Of a stretch of 29,900 nucleotides of DNA, positions 1 through 9,545 are shown piece by piece. The notes beneath the pieces were generated by a model, which ran no database searches, was not told where the DNA came from, and was given only the letters and a program-made list of their open reading frames with translations. The DNA is from Diphasiastrum complanatum (Eukaryota > Streptophyta > Lycopodiopsida > Lycopodiales > Lycopodiaceae), in contig MU836371.1 of the NCBI GenBank assembly GCA_029204225.1, positions 1 to 29,900 of the forward strand, written 5' to 3'. The translations under genes and the position numbers were made by a program. The stretch's first letter is position 1. Each line of letters begins with the position of its first letter.

Positions 1-349
1 TGCTAAGGGTTTAGATCTTGCTTATGGTATGAGATATAAGTAGGGTTTGGATCTTGAGTAAACTATGGTTTGTTGTAATATGCTTGTGATCTGTTTATGG
101 TTAGCAAGGGGGTGCTAGATAGGTCTTGCTTGGAGCTTGGATCTAGCTATGGTTGGGTGGTGAATACTTGAGGCCAGCTTGTTATCTTCCTTTGTGTTTA
201 AGAGTAGAGACACAGGTGGAGGAGAGATCCTTACTTGCAGGTGGAGGCATCTTAGCTTGGAGTTGGAGAAGCATCTTGGAGCTTGCAGGTTGCTTGGAGG
301 ACATTTGGAGACTCTACCTTGGATTTGGAGGACTTTCTCCTTTTTACTT
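1..349. repeat. Unassigned sequence with degenerate repeats, left of the Copia I break
   Basis: About four loose copies of a motif of the form GATCT...TATGGT occur between positions 14 and 155, spaced roughly 35-45 bp apart. Beyond about 350 the copia reading frame is lost and I find no protein similarity. This may be another transposon or LTR joined to Copia I by deletion. The short open frames here (such as 153-425 plus) have no recognisable domain. Confidence 0.35.
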
Positions 350-1330
350 GTTAAACTCTATCTCTGTGGATCTGAATTCCCAGACAAAAGTGAGCTTCGC
401 CCAGATCAGTCATGTAGAATTCTGAAAACAACATCTGCTTAGCATCCTTGACCAAATTGGTATTGTTGCTGAAGAGCAACGTATCATCCACGTATAAGGT
501 GATGATAATGAAGGATTGCTACACTGACTTGGAATAGATTGCAATCAGCAGTGCTTGGTTTGAATCCTTGTTCAATAAGGAATGTGTTGATCCTCTGAAA
601 CCAAGTTCTGGCAGACTTTCAAGCCGTACAATGCTTTGTGGAGTTTACAGACATGATTCTTCATACCTTCTAGAATGTTTTTTTTGGGCTGGATCATGTA
701 GATATCTTCTTGTATAACTCCATTCAGATAGGCTATTTAAATGTACATCAATTTGATGCACTTTGAGTTCGACAACTGCAGCATAAGACGGGAGCATTCG
801 GATCGACGAATGCTTGACTACTGGACTGAAAGTCTCGTTGTAGTCGACATTCGGGATCTGGGTGAATCCTTGTGCTACTAATCTGGCCTTCCTTCGATCA
901 ATTGCTCCGTTGGCATTGTATTTGATCTTAAAGATCCATTTACAATCAATGATATTGCAACCAATAGGAGCTTCGACTAAACGACCATGTTTGGTTCTTG
1001 ATGAGAGAGGAATACTCTCTGTCCATAGCTTCTCTCCAGAGATCATAGGTTGGTTGAGTGCCTCTTCAACTGTCGTCGGTTCCTGTATCAAGAGACATGC
1101 AAACTCAGGAGTATACCTTGTGGACTGTGTGCGCACTCGGCTTGATCTTTTGGGAGGATTCGACTGATGAACCGCTCCTAGGACTTGTTGCTGGGTAGCA
1201 GCAACATCTTCGTCTGATTCGTTGTCTCGAAGTGGGTCGACAATAGACACGCCTGAGCCATAAGCTCGGACTGTCATGTCAATGGCAGGTGATGAAGGTT
1301 CTTCTGGAGCAATATCCTTGCCTTCAGCTT
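350..1330 (-). pseudogene. Copia I reverse transcriptase domain, broken
   Basis: This is the reverse transcriptase region of the copia polyprotein, which copies the element's RNA into cDNA inside cytoplasmic virus-like particles. The open part at 645-1277 contains a linker followed by the conserved start of the RT domain: CKWIFKIKYNANG, then RRKARLVAQGFTQ, then the ETFSPVVK motif. A frameshift near 735 interrupts the next conserved block (recognisable as VHQIDVHLNSL and, in another frame, KLHKALYGLK). The catalytic YVDD box is intact at 483-494, followed by GEAHFCLGIQ at about 370-400. Homology stops at about 350, so the tail of RT and all of RNase H are missing. Confidence in the family is high; the gene is certainly inactive. 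Confidence 0.9.
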
Positions 1331-2362
1331 TTTTTAATTATTATCAGAGAAGTATATCCGATCAGGACGGTCTTGAGACCTTGGAAGTCCAATTTTTTCC
1401 TCATGTCTTTTGGGATCTGCGCGTAGGCAATGCACCCAACACTCTTAGGTTATTCAAAGAAGGCTTAGAGCCTGTCCACACCTCGTGGGGTATCTTGCTT
1501 GAGAGGGCCTTGGTCGAACATCTATTCTGGACGTAAGCTGCAATGGAGACAGCTTCAGCCCATAATCTCTTGGGCAACGATGCATGCGATAGCATACATT
1601 TGCATATTCAACCAGGGTACGGTTCTTCCTCTCGGCTAAGCCATTAGACTGAGGACTGTAAGGAGTGATGAATTGCTGCTCAATGTCTTGGCTTTGACAG
1701 TACTCCTTAAACTCGATAAAGATATATTCTCCACCATTGTCTGACTTGAGGACCTTGATTGTCCTTCCAGTCTCCTTCTCTGCATGCTCCTTGAAGATTA
1801 TGAAGCAGTTGAAGGCTTCTGATTTCTTCTTTATAAAGTACACCATAGTCCTTCTGGAAAATTCATCAAAAGGCTATAAAATACTTGGCATCCTTCAGCG
1901 AAGGATTTTTCATCGGGCCACAAATATCTGAATGTGCAACATCTAGCAATCCTCTAGCAATATGTCGATGGCTTGATTTAAATGGTTTCCTAGTCTGTTT
2001 ACCAACTAGACAGTCTTGACAGACATGTAACTCGACTTTTTTGCAAATAGTCGAGATCAAGAACAATAGATTGTCTAGACATTTGTTGTACAGTAGCATG
2101 ATTTAAATGACCAAGTCTATAATGCCAAAGTAAACCATTATTTGCATGAAAAGAAGTAGTTAGTGCTTGATTAGAGGCAGAAAAGCAATGACTTAATTTA
2201 TACAAGTATCCATGTCTCTTTCCGAGTGCTAGGATCTTGCTTATCCTATCAACTACTTTACATGATCACATTCGAATTCTACTCTATGTCCTAGATCTGT
2301 GATTCTGCTTACAGAGAGCAGATTCGTAGATAAACTTGGTACATATAGGACTTTAGAGAGTA
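1331..2362 (-). pseudogene. Copia I integrase and end of protease, frameshifted
   Basis: This is the integrase of the copia polyprotein, which inserts the cDNA into the nuclear genome. The left edge of the nested element (2362) falls in the protease-integrase linker, recognisable as LSKVLYVPSLSTNLLSVSRI. Next comes the GAG-pre-integrase/HHCC zinc-binding part, with WHYRLGHLNH near 2100-2130 and the CQDC pair near 2010-2030. The catalytic core follows: an aspartate in DVAHSDICGPM, then KSDNGGEY (aspartate codon 1739-1741) and NGLAERKNR, with the glutamate exactly 35 residues after that aspartate, the canonical D35E spacing. Frameshifts lie near 2240, 2040, 1850 and 1590, so the domain is spread over all three frames. 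The region up to about 1331 continues as the usual integrase C-terminal linker. Confidence 0.88.
2358..2362. repeat. Target-site duplication GAGTA, left copy
   Basis: GAGTA immediately precedes the TGTTGTAAAG start of the nested LTR element. The same five bases follow its far end at 7046-7050. A 5-bp duplication is standard for LTR retrotransposon integration. Confidence 0.92.
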
Positions 2363-3517
2363 TGTTGTAAAGCTATCTTCATAAGCTTTACTTACGGCGC
2401 CACTGGCGCCAGTAGCTCCCCTGCTGCTCCCGGCGCCACTGTGACCAGAATCCAGCCGGCACCAAGTTCCTATGGCTGAAAATCTTTGATCGGTTCTAGC
2501 GAAGTCCAGAGAGCTCAGATCGATGTGCAATCACCTCACACGATCTAGGCATGATTAAAGGAAGCCTGGGGATCAATAAAATCTAGAGAGAGAAAATGAT
2601 TTTCTAGAAAGAGAAAATCCTAGAGAGAGAAAAATGTGCTTTACCAGCCTGGGTAGAGTGCTTGGTATGAGGGGGGTGCTGAATCCCACCAATACTATAG
2701 GGGAGCGCAGGTTGCGACTCAGGGCGACCTCCAACCAAGTCTCAGCCTCCCTTGCTGGAATGTTGTCATAGCTCTCGCCTTGGCATGCTAGCGCCCCGGA
2801 GACTAGGGTCGGTCACACACTTGAAATGTAACCTTCTCAGATTTATCAATAAAAGTGGGATTTTTCTCAAACTGACTCTGATTACCTTCTGGGTTTCAGT
2901 GTTCAGTAAAAGCGCCAGTTGTAAGGCCGCTTCAAAATTTTTAAGTTGGCACATATCTAAGGGTCGTATCCCGGGATGCCAGCGGTATGACATCGGGACC
3001 ATTCGGTCCGTGGCCAACGGTATGCTATCGGGACCATTGGTTCTGAGTGTTCCTTGCATGAACGTGAATGGGTTAAGCTCTTGGGGAATGGGCTCTAACA
3101 TGTCGGCTGAGTTGGATGGCTTGCTTGGGTGAAAGTTACCTGTTTATGGCTGTCCAGTCTGGCGTGGCGCCAGGTTGGCTTCCAGCGCTCGTGACGAAGC
3201 TTTCAGTTGGTTAAGTCTGATGTAGGTCAGACCGCTTGCTTGGAATGGATGCTACTCATTTGTAACGAAGCTTCGAGTTGGTTAAGTTTGATGTATGTCG
3301 GGCGGCTTGCTTGGAGGGAAGTCACCCACATCGGGACCCCCGATCTGGCATGGCGCCAGGTTGGATCTCAATGTTGGTTTTCGAAACTTTAAGTTGGTTA
3401 AGTCTAATCGTTGTTGGCGAGTTGGCTGCTTGTATGTCAAGTGGGTTTGGATGGCAAGAGTTGAAGGCTGGGAAGCTAGTCGTGGTTCTCAGCTCCCTTT
3501 GGGATGCCTGTGCTACA
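2363..3517 (+). repeat. 5' LTR of the nested non-autonomous element
   Basis: It begins TGTTGTAAAG and ends GCTACA (TG...CA ends), directly before the primer-binding site. It is matched along its length by 5057-7045. Inside are a tandem pair of about 35-bp units near 2980-3040 (core CGGTATG...TCGGGACCATT) and about four degenerate copies of AGTTGGTTAAGTCTGATG...GGCTTGCTTGG between 3110 and 3430. A likely polyadenylation region (TCAATAAAAG, about 2847) follows the start of the right half. A 135-bp GC-rich block at 2377-2511 is missing from the other LTR. Confidence 0.92.
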
Positions 3518-3531
3518 TGTGGTATCAGAGC
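3518..3531 (+). other. Primer-binding site (initiator tRNA-Met)
   Basis: TGGTATCAGAGC at 3520-3531 is the standard plant PBS, complementary to the 3' end of initiator tRNA-Met. It lies two bases past the LTR end, where minus-strand DNA synthesis would start. Confidence 0.92.
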
Positions 3532-5042
3532 CGACTGGCCGGTCAGCTATGTGGATCTCACGGAAATGGCCACTGTTTGGGGTTCAATAGGATAACTGTT
3601 GTGCAAGGTGCTGACCATAGTGTAACCACCGGTGCGTCCACGGTCGGGGTGGTCGGCAGAACGGGGGACTTGATGAGTCAAAGTGCTACCCTCGAGGTGT
3701 AAGTTCGGGCTTGGCGCTGTCTGCACGTAGGACGGATGAGACAAAGTGTTGCCTAGGTAGGTGAAAGCACGGTCTGTACCTTGTGGGGTGCGGGGCGACA
3801 TATTCGAACTTTACGGGTTAACCATTGATACAAAGATGCTGCTCGAATTCGGGTGTAAAGCACGGGTGGTTAGCTGCCGGTGCGGGATAGCTGCCGATAG
3901 TTTAGCTATAAGGGCTATCGACCAAAAAGTGGTGGGGCGTGACTGAGGCAATGTGCTGCTTAATAGTGAAAGCACAGATAGTTGGAGGGGTGTCCTATGT
4001 GGGCTGATTCTGTGATCGATTTGTATGAGCGCGGCCAGGCAAAGGTCCGTTGACAGGACCATCTCAAAGGGGGACCTTGTCTTTGTTACTTATTAGTAAA
4101 CCTGCCTGTGTCTTACTTGTATGTATTCGTGGTGAGTCTTAGTACTCGTGCTTTGCCTAGTTTGCATGATTGCTTGTGATGCAAGGAGCTGATGGCTCGA
4201 GAAGGAACCTTTCTTTTGAAGGCTGATACCATCAAACAAAGAGGACTACAGAATCTGTGGGGCGGATTTGCAGTTCAAGTACTCGCACGTGAACGGCAAC
4301 GAAACGACTCAATGTTTGCAAAGGACGGATGGCTAGCCTGTTTCTTGGATTAGTTTCATTTGCGACAACGACCACCAGACGCAAGCAGGAAGTCAAAAAG
4401 TTGGAAAGGGCAATTTCAGGGGAGATCTTCTATGGAGCAAATTGGTATTCATTTTGGGACGGCCACCTTCGGAACTGAAACTCACTGAGCATGGGTGATA
4501 TCAAGTATCAGTTGGGTTTGTCCTCAAAGGGAAAAAGACTAGGATCCTCTTCAGAGATTGGCAACAAGTTGGTTCGAGCCATAATCCTAGAAGATGGGAA
4601 GCAAAGTGTTGGAAGGGCTTTTTGTCCAAAGAACTCTACTCTAAGTCCGATCAGCTGATTTTATAAGTGGAGGGGAACTATCACACACACCTCTCTCTTG
4701 GGGCAAATTTTGAATGAAAGTTGATCAAAATGGGGGCAAATTCAAGGTGACTTAGCCATACTCACACGAGGAGACTGGCAACTTTGGACCTAATAAAGTT
4801 GACAAGTTTTTGTTGTGGGAAGGAAAGCTTGTTATAGGCTTTCTCTGGACCAACAATGATGAGGAAACATATGAGTAAACGGCTTGTGTTACGTGTAAGG
4901 CAGCTGATCAATGAAGGAAGTGTGAAAGTTGAGTCTTGCATGAGAGACTTGGTATTTCGAACGGACGCTTTAAATGTATAGTTATTTTAATTGGGAGACA
5001 CCTTACTTTAATCTAACATCTGATGAGGACATCAGATTTTAT
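3532..5042 (+). other. Internal region of the nested element, no coding capacity seen
   Basis: All frames are broken by stops. The short open frames here (3547-3801 minus, 3761-3946 plus, 3811-4062 minus) have no recognisable motif. No zinc knuckle, D-S/T-G protease, HHCC or YxDD motif was found. A small inverted repeat (ACATCTGATGAGGACATCAGAT-like, about 5020-5038) lies just upstream of the polypurine tract. The region could carry the packaging and dimerisation signals that a non-autonomous element needs, but I cannot locate them by eye. Confidence 0.6.
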
Positions 5043-5056
5043 AAAGGTGGGGTGGA
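5043..5056 (+). other. Polypurine tract of the nested element
   Basis: A purine-rich AAAGGTGGGGTGGA ends exactly at the TGTT that opens the 3' LTR. This is the expected place and composition for the primer of plus-strand DNA synthesis. Confidence 0.85.
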
Positions 5057-7045
5057 TGTTGTAAAGCTATAGCTCAGATCGATGTGCAATCACCTCACAC
5101 GATAGGCATGATTAAAAGAAGTCTGAGGATCAATAAAATCTAGAGAGATAAAATGACTTTCTAGAAAGAGAAAATCCTAGAGAGAGAAAAAACGTGCTTT
5201 ACCAGCCTGGGTAGAGTGCTTGGTATGAGGGGGAGTGCGAATCCCACCAATATTATAGAGGAGTGCGGTTGCGACTCGGACGAGCTCCAACCAAGTCTCA
5301 GCCTCCCTTGCTGGAATGTTGTCATGGCTCTCGCCTTGGCATGCTAGTGCCCCAGAGACTAGGATCGGTCACACACTTGAAATGTAACCTTCTCAAATTT
5401 ATCAATAAAGTGGGATTTTTCTCAAACTGACTCTGATTACCTTCTGGTTTCAGTGTTCGGTAAAAGCGCCAGTTGTAAGGCCGCTTCAAAATTTTTAAGT
5501 TGGCACATAGTGAGGGTCGTATCCCGGGACGCCAACGGTATGCCATTGGGACCATTCGGTCCATGGCGCCAGCGGTATGCTGTCGGGACCATTTGGTCTA
5601 AGAACTGGTTGTCTCCATATCTGTCGCGGCTTGTGGTTCTGAGTGTTCCTTGCATGAACGTGAATGGGTTAAGCTCTTGGGGAATGGGCTCTAACCTGTC
5701 GGCTGAGTTGGTGTTGGGCCGGCGCCTCAAAGGGCGCTAGGACTTGAGCGGTTTCCCAACACGCACTTAAGTCTAACATTCATCCATCATGCACTTACGT
5801 AAAAGCCCACTCAGAAACAATTTAACATTCAAACTTAAGAAAACTGGAATCCCAACCAACCCGAAAGCCAACTCAGAATCCGTCCCCAAAAAGGTAACCA
5901 AAGGCAAAGACAAGCCACACATGAAACCCAAGGCATAGTGGTCGCCAAACTGAACAATTGGCATAGCGGCAAGCCCCACGTCGATGACGAGGACCCTTAG
6001 GTCGCCGACAGACACAAAAAGGGTTGTAGTAAGGGTCCTTCACTTGGACCAGTCCCGGAGGCGAAACCGAAATGATAATCATCCCCAAGGATCAACTTTA
6101 TTAGATTTGAAGAGGTTACATCATACATAGACTGACCGGTCCTGGGGCCACCAACACGTGCTGGGGCATTGTGCATGGCTCGTGCTTGAGTAGAGGGAGC
6201 TGGAGACCTAGCGACTGGATTTCTGGCGCTGGTTGAAGCTGCCCAAGTTTCTGTCTACCGGACTCCCACAATAGTTCTGTTTGTGATTTCGACGCACCCC
6301 CCTTGGTTTGAAACTTAGTGCTTTCTGGTAAAGCACGCTTTTAGGACTTAGTTTTTATTTTGGTTGATTAAGCCTGGCAAGCCTGGCAGAATTAGTCTGG
6401 CTCCCGGACATGGGTCCCCGGGAGCCGTCCTTGCGGCCGAATCAATTTGCTTTCCTGACTAGGCCATGACTCGAGCTCTAGAGCTAGCTCATGACTTGTG
6501 ACTACTTGACTGGGCTCACCACAGGTCGGCAGGCTCAGTCCTTGACGTTCTAACTTGCTCTGGGACCTTAGAGAGTGTCACCCCCTTAGAGTCTTACAGG
6601 GCACGCTGGGTGCACCCGAGTTAGTTTTTACAACAGTTGGATGGCTTGCTTGGGTGGAAGTTACCTGTTTATGGTTGTCCAGTCTGGCGTGGCGCCAGGT
6701 TGGCTTCCAGCGCTCGTGACGAAGCTTTCATTTGGTTAAGTCTGATGTAAGTTAGACCGCTTGCTTGGAATGGATGTTACTTGTTTGTAACAAAGCTTCG
6801 AGTTGGTTAAGTTTTGATGTATGTCGGGCGGCTTGCTTGGAGGGAAGTCACCCACATCGGGACCCCCGATCTGGCATGACTCCAAGTTGGATCTCAATGT
6901 TTGGTTTTCGGAACTTCAAGTTGGTTAAGTCTGATCATTGTTGGCGAGTTGGCTGCTTGTATGTCAAGTGGGTTTGGATGGCAAGAGTTGAAGGCTGAGA
7001 AGCTAAGTCGTGGTTCCCGGCTCCCTTTGGGATGCCTGCGCTACA
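5057..7045 (+). repeat. 3' LTR of the nested element, interrupted by a solo LTR
   Basis: It matches the 5' LTR from TGTTGTAAAGCTAT to GCTACA. It lacks the 135-bp block after position 14, which is present in the 5' LTR at 2377-2511. It has about 40 extra bases near 5595-5635. It is split at 5712-6635 by a TG...CA insertion flanked by GTTGG. Once these differences are discounted, both LTRs are about 1.02 kb and most bases agree. Confidence 0.92.
5712..6635. mobile_element. Solo-LTR-like insertion with TSD GTTGG
   Basis: The paired LTR at 3110-3120 shows the uninterrupted sequence, so the insertion edges can be read directly. It starts TGTTGGGCCGG, ends TTTTTACAACA, and is flanked by GTTGG at 5707-5711 and 6636-6640. 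TG...CA ends with a TGTTG/CAACA terminal inversion and a 5-bp duplication fit an LTR. At 924 bp, with no PBS, PPT or coding sequence, it is most simply a solo LTR left by LTR-LTR recombination. Orientation is not clear. Confidence 0.82.
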
Positions 7046-7050
7046 GAGTA
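7046..7050. repeat. Target-site duplication GAGTA, right copy
   Basis: It is identical to 2358-2362 and directly follows the CTACA end of the 3' LTR. It belongs to the Copia I protease-integrase linker. Confidence 0.92.
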
Positions 7051-8129
7051 GCTTAGACTGATCATTTGTAAAGCTTAATCTTACGGTGCCTTCACCTTTA
7101 ATAGCTTGTGGCTATTGTCACCAAGGTGGACATATTTCTGAAAACTATAAGGTGTATAGGACTCGAAACAGCCAATAAGGCTAGTCATGTGTTGAGTGGC
7201 TCCGAAATCCATAAACCAAGAACTATCGCCAGATGCTCCTTGATGGCTAGTCATGAAGGCATCATGATCCACTTCTTGAATAGGCTGTGGAGCTTCTACA
7301 ACTGCATTTGCCACTTGATTCGACTGCCCCTTGTTGTTGTTCTTCGTTTGAAGTATCCGGTAGTCTTGAATTTCGTGGTTGTTTCGCTTGCAGTATCTAC
7401 AGAACAGGTTCTTCTTTGTCTACGGGTTCGACTGTTCTTTATGCTGAGCTGGTCTCTGGTTTGGCTTTGATTGCTTCGGGACTTTCTTCTTCTTATTTTG
7501 CTTTGTCGTGCTCTTGTTGGTGTACAAGGCGTGAGAGTCAGCTGAGAAACTTGAGGCTTCATTCCTCTGCGTATCTTCCTGCAACAACATAGTAATGACT
7601 CTCGAAAGAGTCAATTTTGGATGAATCGTGATGATCATCACCCAGCTATCGTATGAACTTGGCAAGCTTGTAAGCAGTTGCATTACTGCGTCTTGATCGT
7701 CTATGACAGATCCAACAACGGCCATTTGCCTTAGCAGGTTCTTGAACTGATTAATGTGATTCTACAGAGAATCACCATTCGTCATCTTGAGGGAGTAGAA
7801 TTTCTTCCTGAGATGTAGCTTGGAAGCTATATCTCGCACTTTGTATAGTGTGTTCAAGATGTCCTAGACTTCTTTCGATGTCTGGGCCTCGGATACATGG
7901 CCGATCTGGGTATCCGTGATGTTGAGGATAATCAGCGCGAAAACCTTTCCATCCTTCAGCTTCCATCTGGCGATTGTTGCGTCGTCTGCTTCGGGTTTCC
8001 CTTCTGCATTGTAACAATGTCATACAATTCTTTAGCCATTAGTACAGTTTTCATCTTAAAATTTCCACATATGGTATTTGCTCCATCAAGCTTGTCCATG
8101 ATGGGACTGGCTTTCCCTTGGGAATCCAT
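7046..8129 (-). pseudogene. Copia I gag and protease, broken
   Basis: This is the gag (particle shell) and aspartic protease part of the copia polyprotein. I take the start at 8129, the ATG of a frame reading MDSQG that has typical copia gag sequence beneath it. The body shows the UBN2/gag-polypeptide pattern, including LYDIVT, ARWKLKDGKVFALI, QLLTSLPSSYDSWV and TLSRVITMLLQ. A zinc knuckle CRYCKRNNHEIQDY lies at about 7360-7401. It has the CX2CX4HX4 spacing, but the last cysteine is replaced by tyrosine. The protease follows with WFMDFGATQHMT; the active-site D is at 7207-7209, but the usual DSG is DFG here. Stops and frameshifts near 7780-7870, 7420 and 7320 break the frame. Confidence 0.9.
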
Positions 8130-8811
8130 GTGGAAGAATTAGTTTAAGTGATAGGGAAAACTATCAGTGATTTAAGTATGAAAATCTGATACTGAAAATA
8201 TAGAACAAGAAAACAATTACTCTATCGGCTAGTAGAGTCTTGTACTGTAGAAGCTTATCAAGCTATGAAAATGGCTTTGTCGAACACGAACGAGAAACGA
8301 AACTCGAACGAAAAGTGTTCGTGCGCAGCAGAATGAGCCATATGATTCTTTCCCTAAGCATGACTACGCCTATCAGAACGAACAGAACGTTAGTGACGGA
8401 AATCACGGTCATTCTGATTACGTAGCCAAACATTTGTTAATAAAGCACCAGAAGAATTATTTATCGCAAAAGATTCGCGAAGAGAGAGACTGGACTCGAC
8501 TGATAATTAGTCGCGAATGATTCGCGAAAGACAAGAAAAAATGTTAGTCGTCTATTACCAAATTGAGCAACCGTAAAAAGTCAGACAGAATGAAAAACAA
8601 GCATAACAATACTAACACAGATCTGACCGCAACACAAAGAGCTGTTATCATATTTAAGTATATCAAATATACATGTCAATAATGCGGTAGAGCACAAGAC
8701 AATAGCGGACGAAACCACATACTCTACAAAGCTAATTCAATCTGTAAAAATGAATGAAACCTTATTACTAACAATAAAGAATCAATGCACAGAGCATCTA
8801 CTTTTGTCTAT
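8130..8811 (-). other. Copia I untranslated leader
   Basis: This lies between the gag start (8129) and the probable PBS (8812-8820). No open frame looks coding. Repeated ATTCGCGAA motifs occur near 8470-8530, and a cluster of CGAACGAAA-like repeats at about 8280-8320. It probably holds the packaging region of the copia RNA. Confidence 0.5.
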
Positions 8812-8820
8812 CTCTGATAC
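8812..8820 (-). other. Probable copia PBS, degenerate
   Basis: The minus strand reads GTATCAGAG, nine bases identical to the core of the initiator tRNA-Met PBS (TGGTATCAGAGC). It sits between the gag leader and a TG...CA segment, the expected place for it. Flanking PBS bases differ, and the 8-base gap to the LTR edge is longer than usual. Confidence 0.55.
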
Positions 8821-8828
8821 GCTTCTAA

Positions 8829-9314
8829 TGCTAAATTTTCACACACTCGATCTTCAATCTCTTAATCGATGACCTCTGATCAATCAATCTCGTCCAACTA
8901 AATACTCAAATGGTATCCAATATATATACATAATATTACATGTGTGCAGATGAAGAAAGTACAGAGTGGATGTGTTGTCTATAGGAGATCGCGAGCGGCT
9001 GCAATCGTTGTCCAATCTGTTAGCGCAATTGCATGGGGTGAGCATGAAGAGGCCGCGATGTTAGCCTTCGCTAAACTGAACGTTGGTGAAGATGCAAAAA
9101 ATGTGACACTCTGACGAAATGCCTTAGGATTTGATTTACAAGGTGCCTTCGCTTTTCCTAGGGCACCTTCGGCATTTTGTAAGGCAGTGTTGCCTTTTCG
9201 CCTGATCACGTGTAAAAACACAGTGTCACGTTTTTCGCCTTTTCTTCGCCAGTGAGAATGTGCATGTAAATGTGTAGAATGGGATTTAGGAGAGTAGAGG
9301 AAATAAATCCAACA
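8829..9314 (-). repeat. Probable 5' LTR of Copia I
   Basis: On the minus strand this starts TGTTGGATTTATTTCC and ends AAAATTTAGCA. The start resembles that of the Copia II 3' LTR (TGTTGGATTATTCTCC, at 23438). A TATA-like TATATATATT lies at about 8918-8930, followed by a transcript leader towards the PBS. The partner LTR is missing, so the edges rest only on TG/CA ends and on similarity to Copia II. About 486 bp. Confidence 0.55.
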
Positions 9315-9540
9315 TTTTCAAATCCTAGTTGTCTTGAACCATGGCATAATGGTTAGCATTTCCTCTTCTTACCTTAAGGATTGAACTTTGATTTAAAGTG
9401 TATGCACGAGTAGAGATATAACAACAATAAAAAACATATCATACGAAGTGATTATGTAATGTGAATAGAAACCTAAATTTGATTATTGTTGTTGATGACA
9501 TTGATGTAGGTTGAAAGCCTAGGGATGCACGCAAGAGAAA
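9315..9540. other. Unassigned spacer
   Basis: This is AT-rich sequence between Copia I and the gypsy element. No coding frame is seen. It contains weak A-box-like and B-box-like pol III motifs at 9342-9352 and 9378-9388, judged insufficient for a tRNA or SINE call. Confidence 0.4.
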
Positions 9541-9545
9541 TAGAG
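9541..9545. repeat. Target-site duplication TAGAG, left copy
   Basis: TAGAG immediately precedes the TGTTATGACC start of the LTR, and the same bases follow the element at 16697-16701. Confidence 0.92.

Larger units (their letters stand above)
2363..7045 (+). mobile_element. Non-autonomous LTR retrotransposon (LARD/TRIM-like) nested in Copia I
   Basis: This is a complete element: a 5' LTR (2363-3517), a tRNA-Met primer site (3520-3531), a 1.54-kb internal region, a polypurine tract (about 5043-5056) and a 3' LTR (5057-7045). It is flanked on both sides by GAGTA. The internal region shows no gag, protease, integrase or reverse transcriptase in any frame, so the element must have been mobilised by proteins of an autonomous relative. 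Its length without the nested solo LTR is about 3.75 kb, with LTRs of about 1.0-1.15 kb. That lies between typical TRIM and LARD definitions. The LTRs are alike apart from a 135-bp segment unique to the 5' copy, about 40 bp unique to the 3' copy, and the solo-LTR insertion. Confidence 0.9.
350..9314 (-). mobile_element. Ty1/copia retrotransposon (Copia I), 3'-truncated and split by a nested insertion
   Basis: Read on the minus strand from right to left, the domain order is LTR, PBS, gag, protease, integrase, reverse transcriptase. Integrase before reverse transcriptase is diagnostic of Ty1/copia (Pseudoviridae-like) elements. The coding sequence is in two blocks, 7046-8129 and about 350-2362, separated by a complete LTR element at 2363-7045. 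If that insertion and one copy of the GAGTA target duplication are set aside, the protease-to-integrase linker stays in one frame across the junction. RNase H and the 3' LTR are absent to the left, where homology ends after the GIQIHRDR motif near 350. Several frameshifts and stops show the element is dead. Confidence 0.9.

Noticed and set aside
862-1167. 101-codon plus-strand open frame
   Set aside because: It is the antisense of the copia reverse transcriptase frame on the minus strand, which has clear domain motifs.
2752-3132. 126-codon open frame in the LTR, with antisense partner 2766-3101
   Set aside because: It lies wholly in an LTR, is repeated in the other LTR with differences that break it, and has no known domain.
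9338-9395. tRNA-like A box (TGGCATAATGG) and B box (GGATTGAACTT), possible SINE head
   Set aside because: Spacing between the boxes is shorter than in tRNAs, the B box is missing its CG core, no acceptor stem can be formed, and no A-rich tail or TSD is seen.
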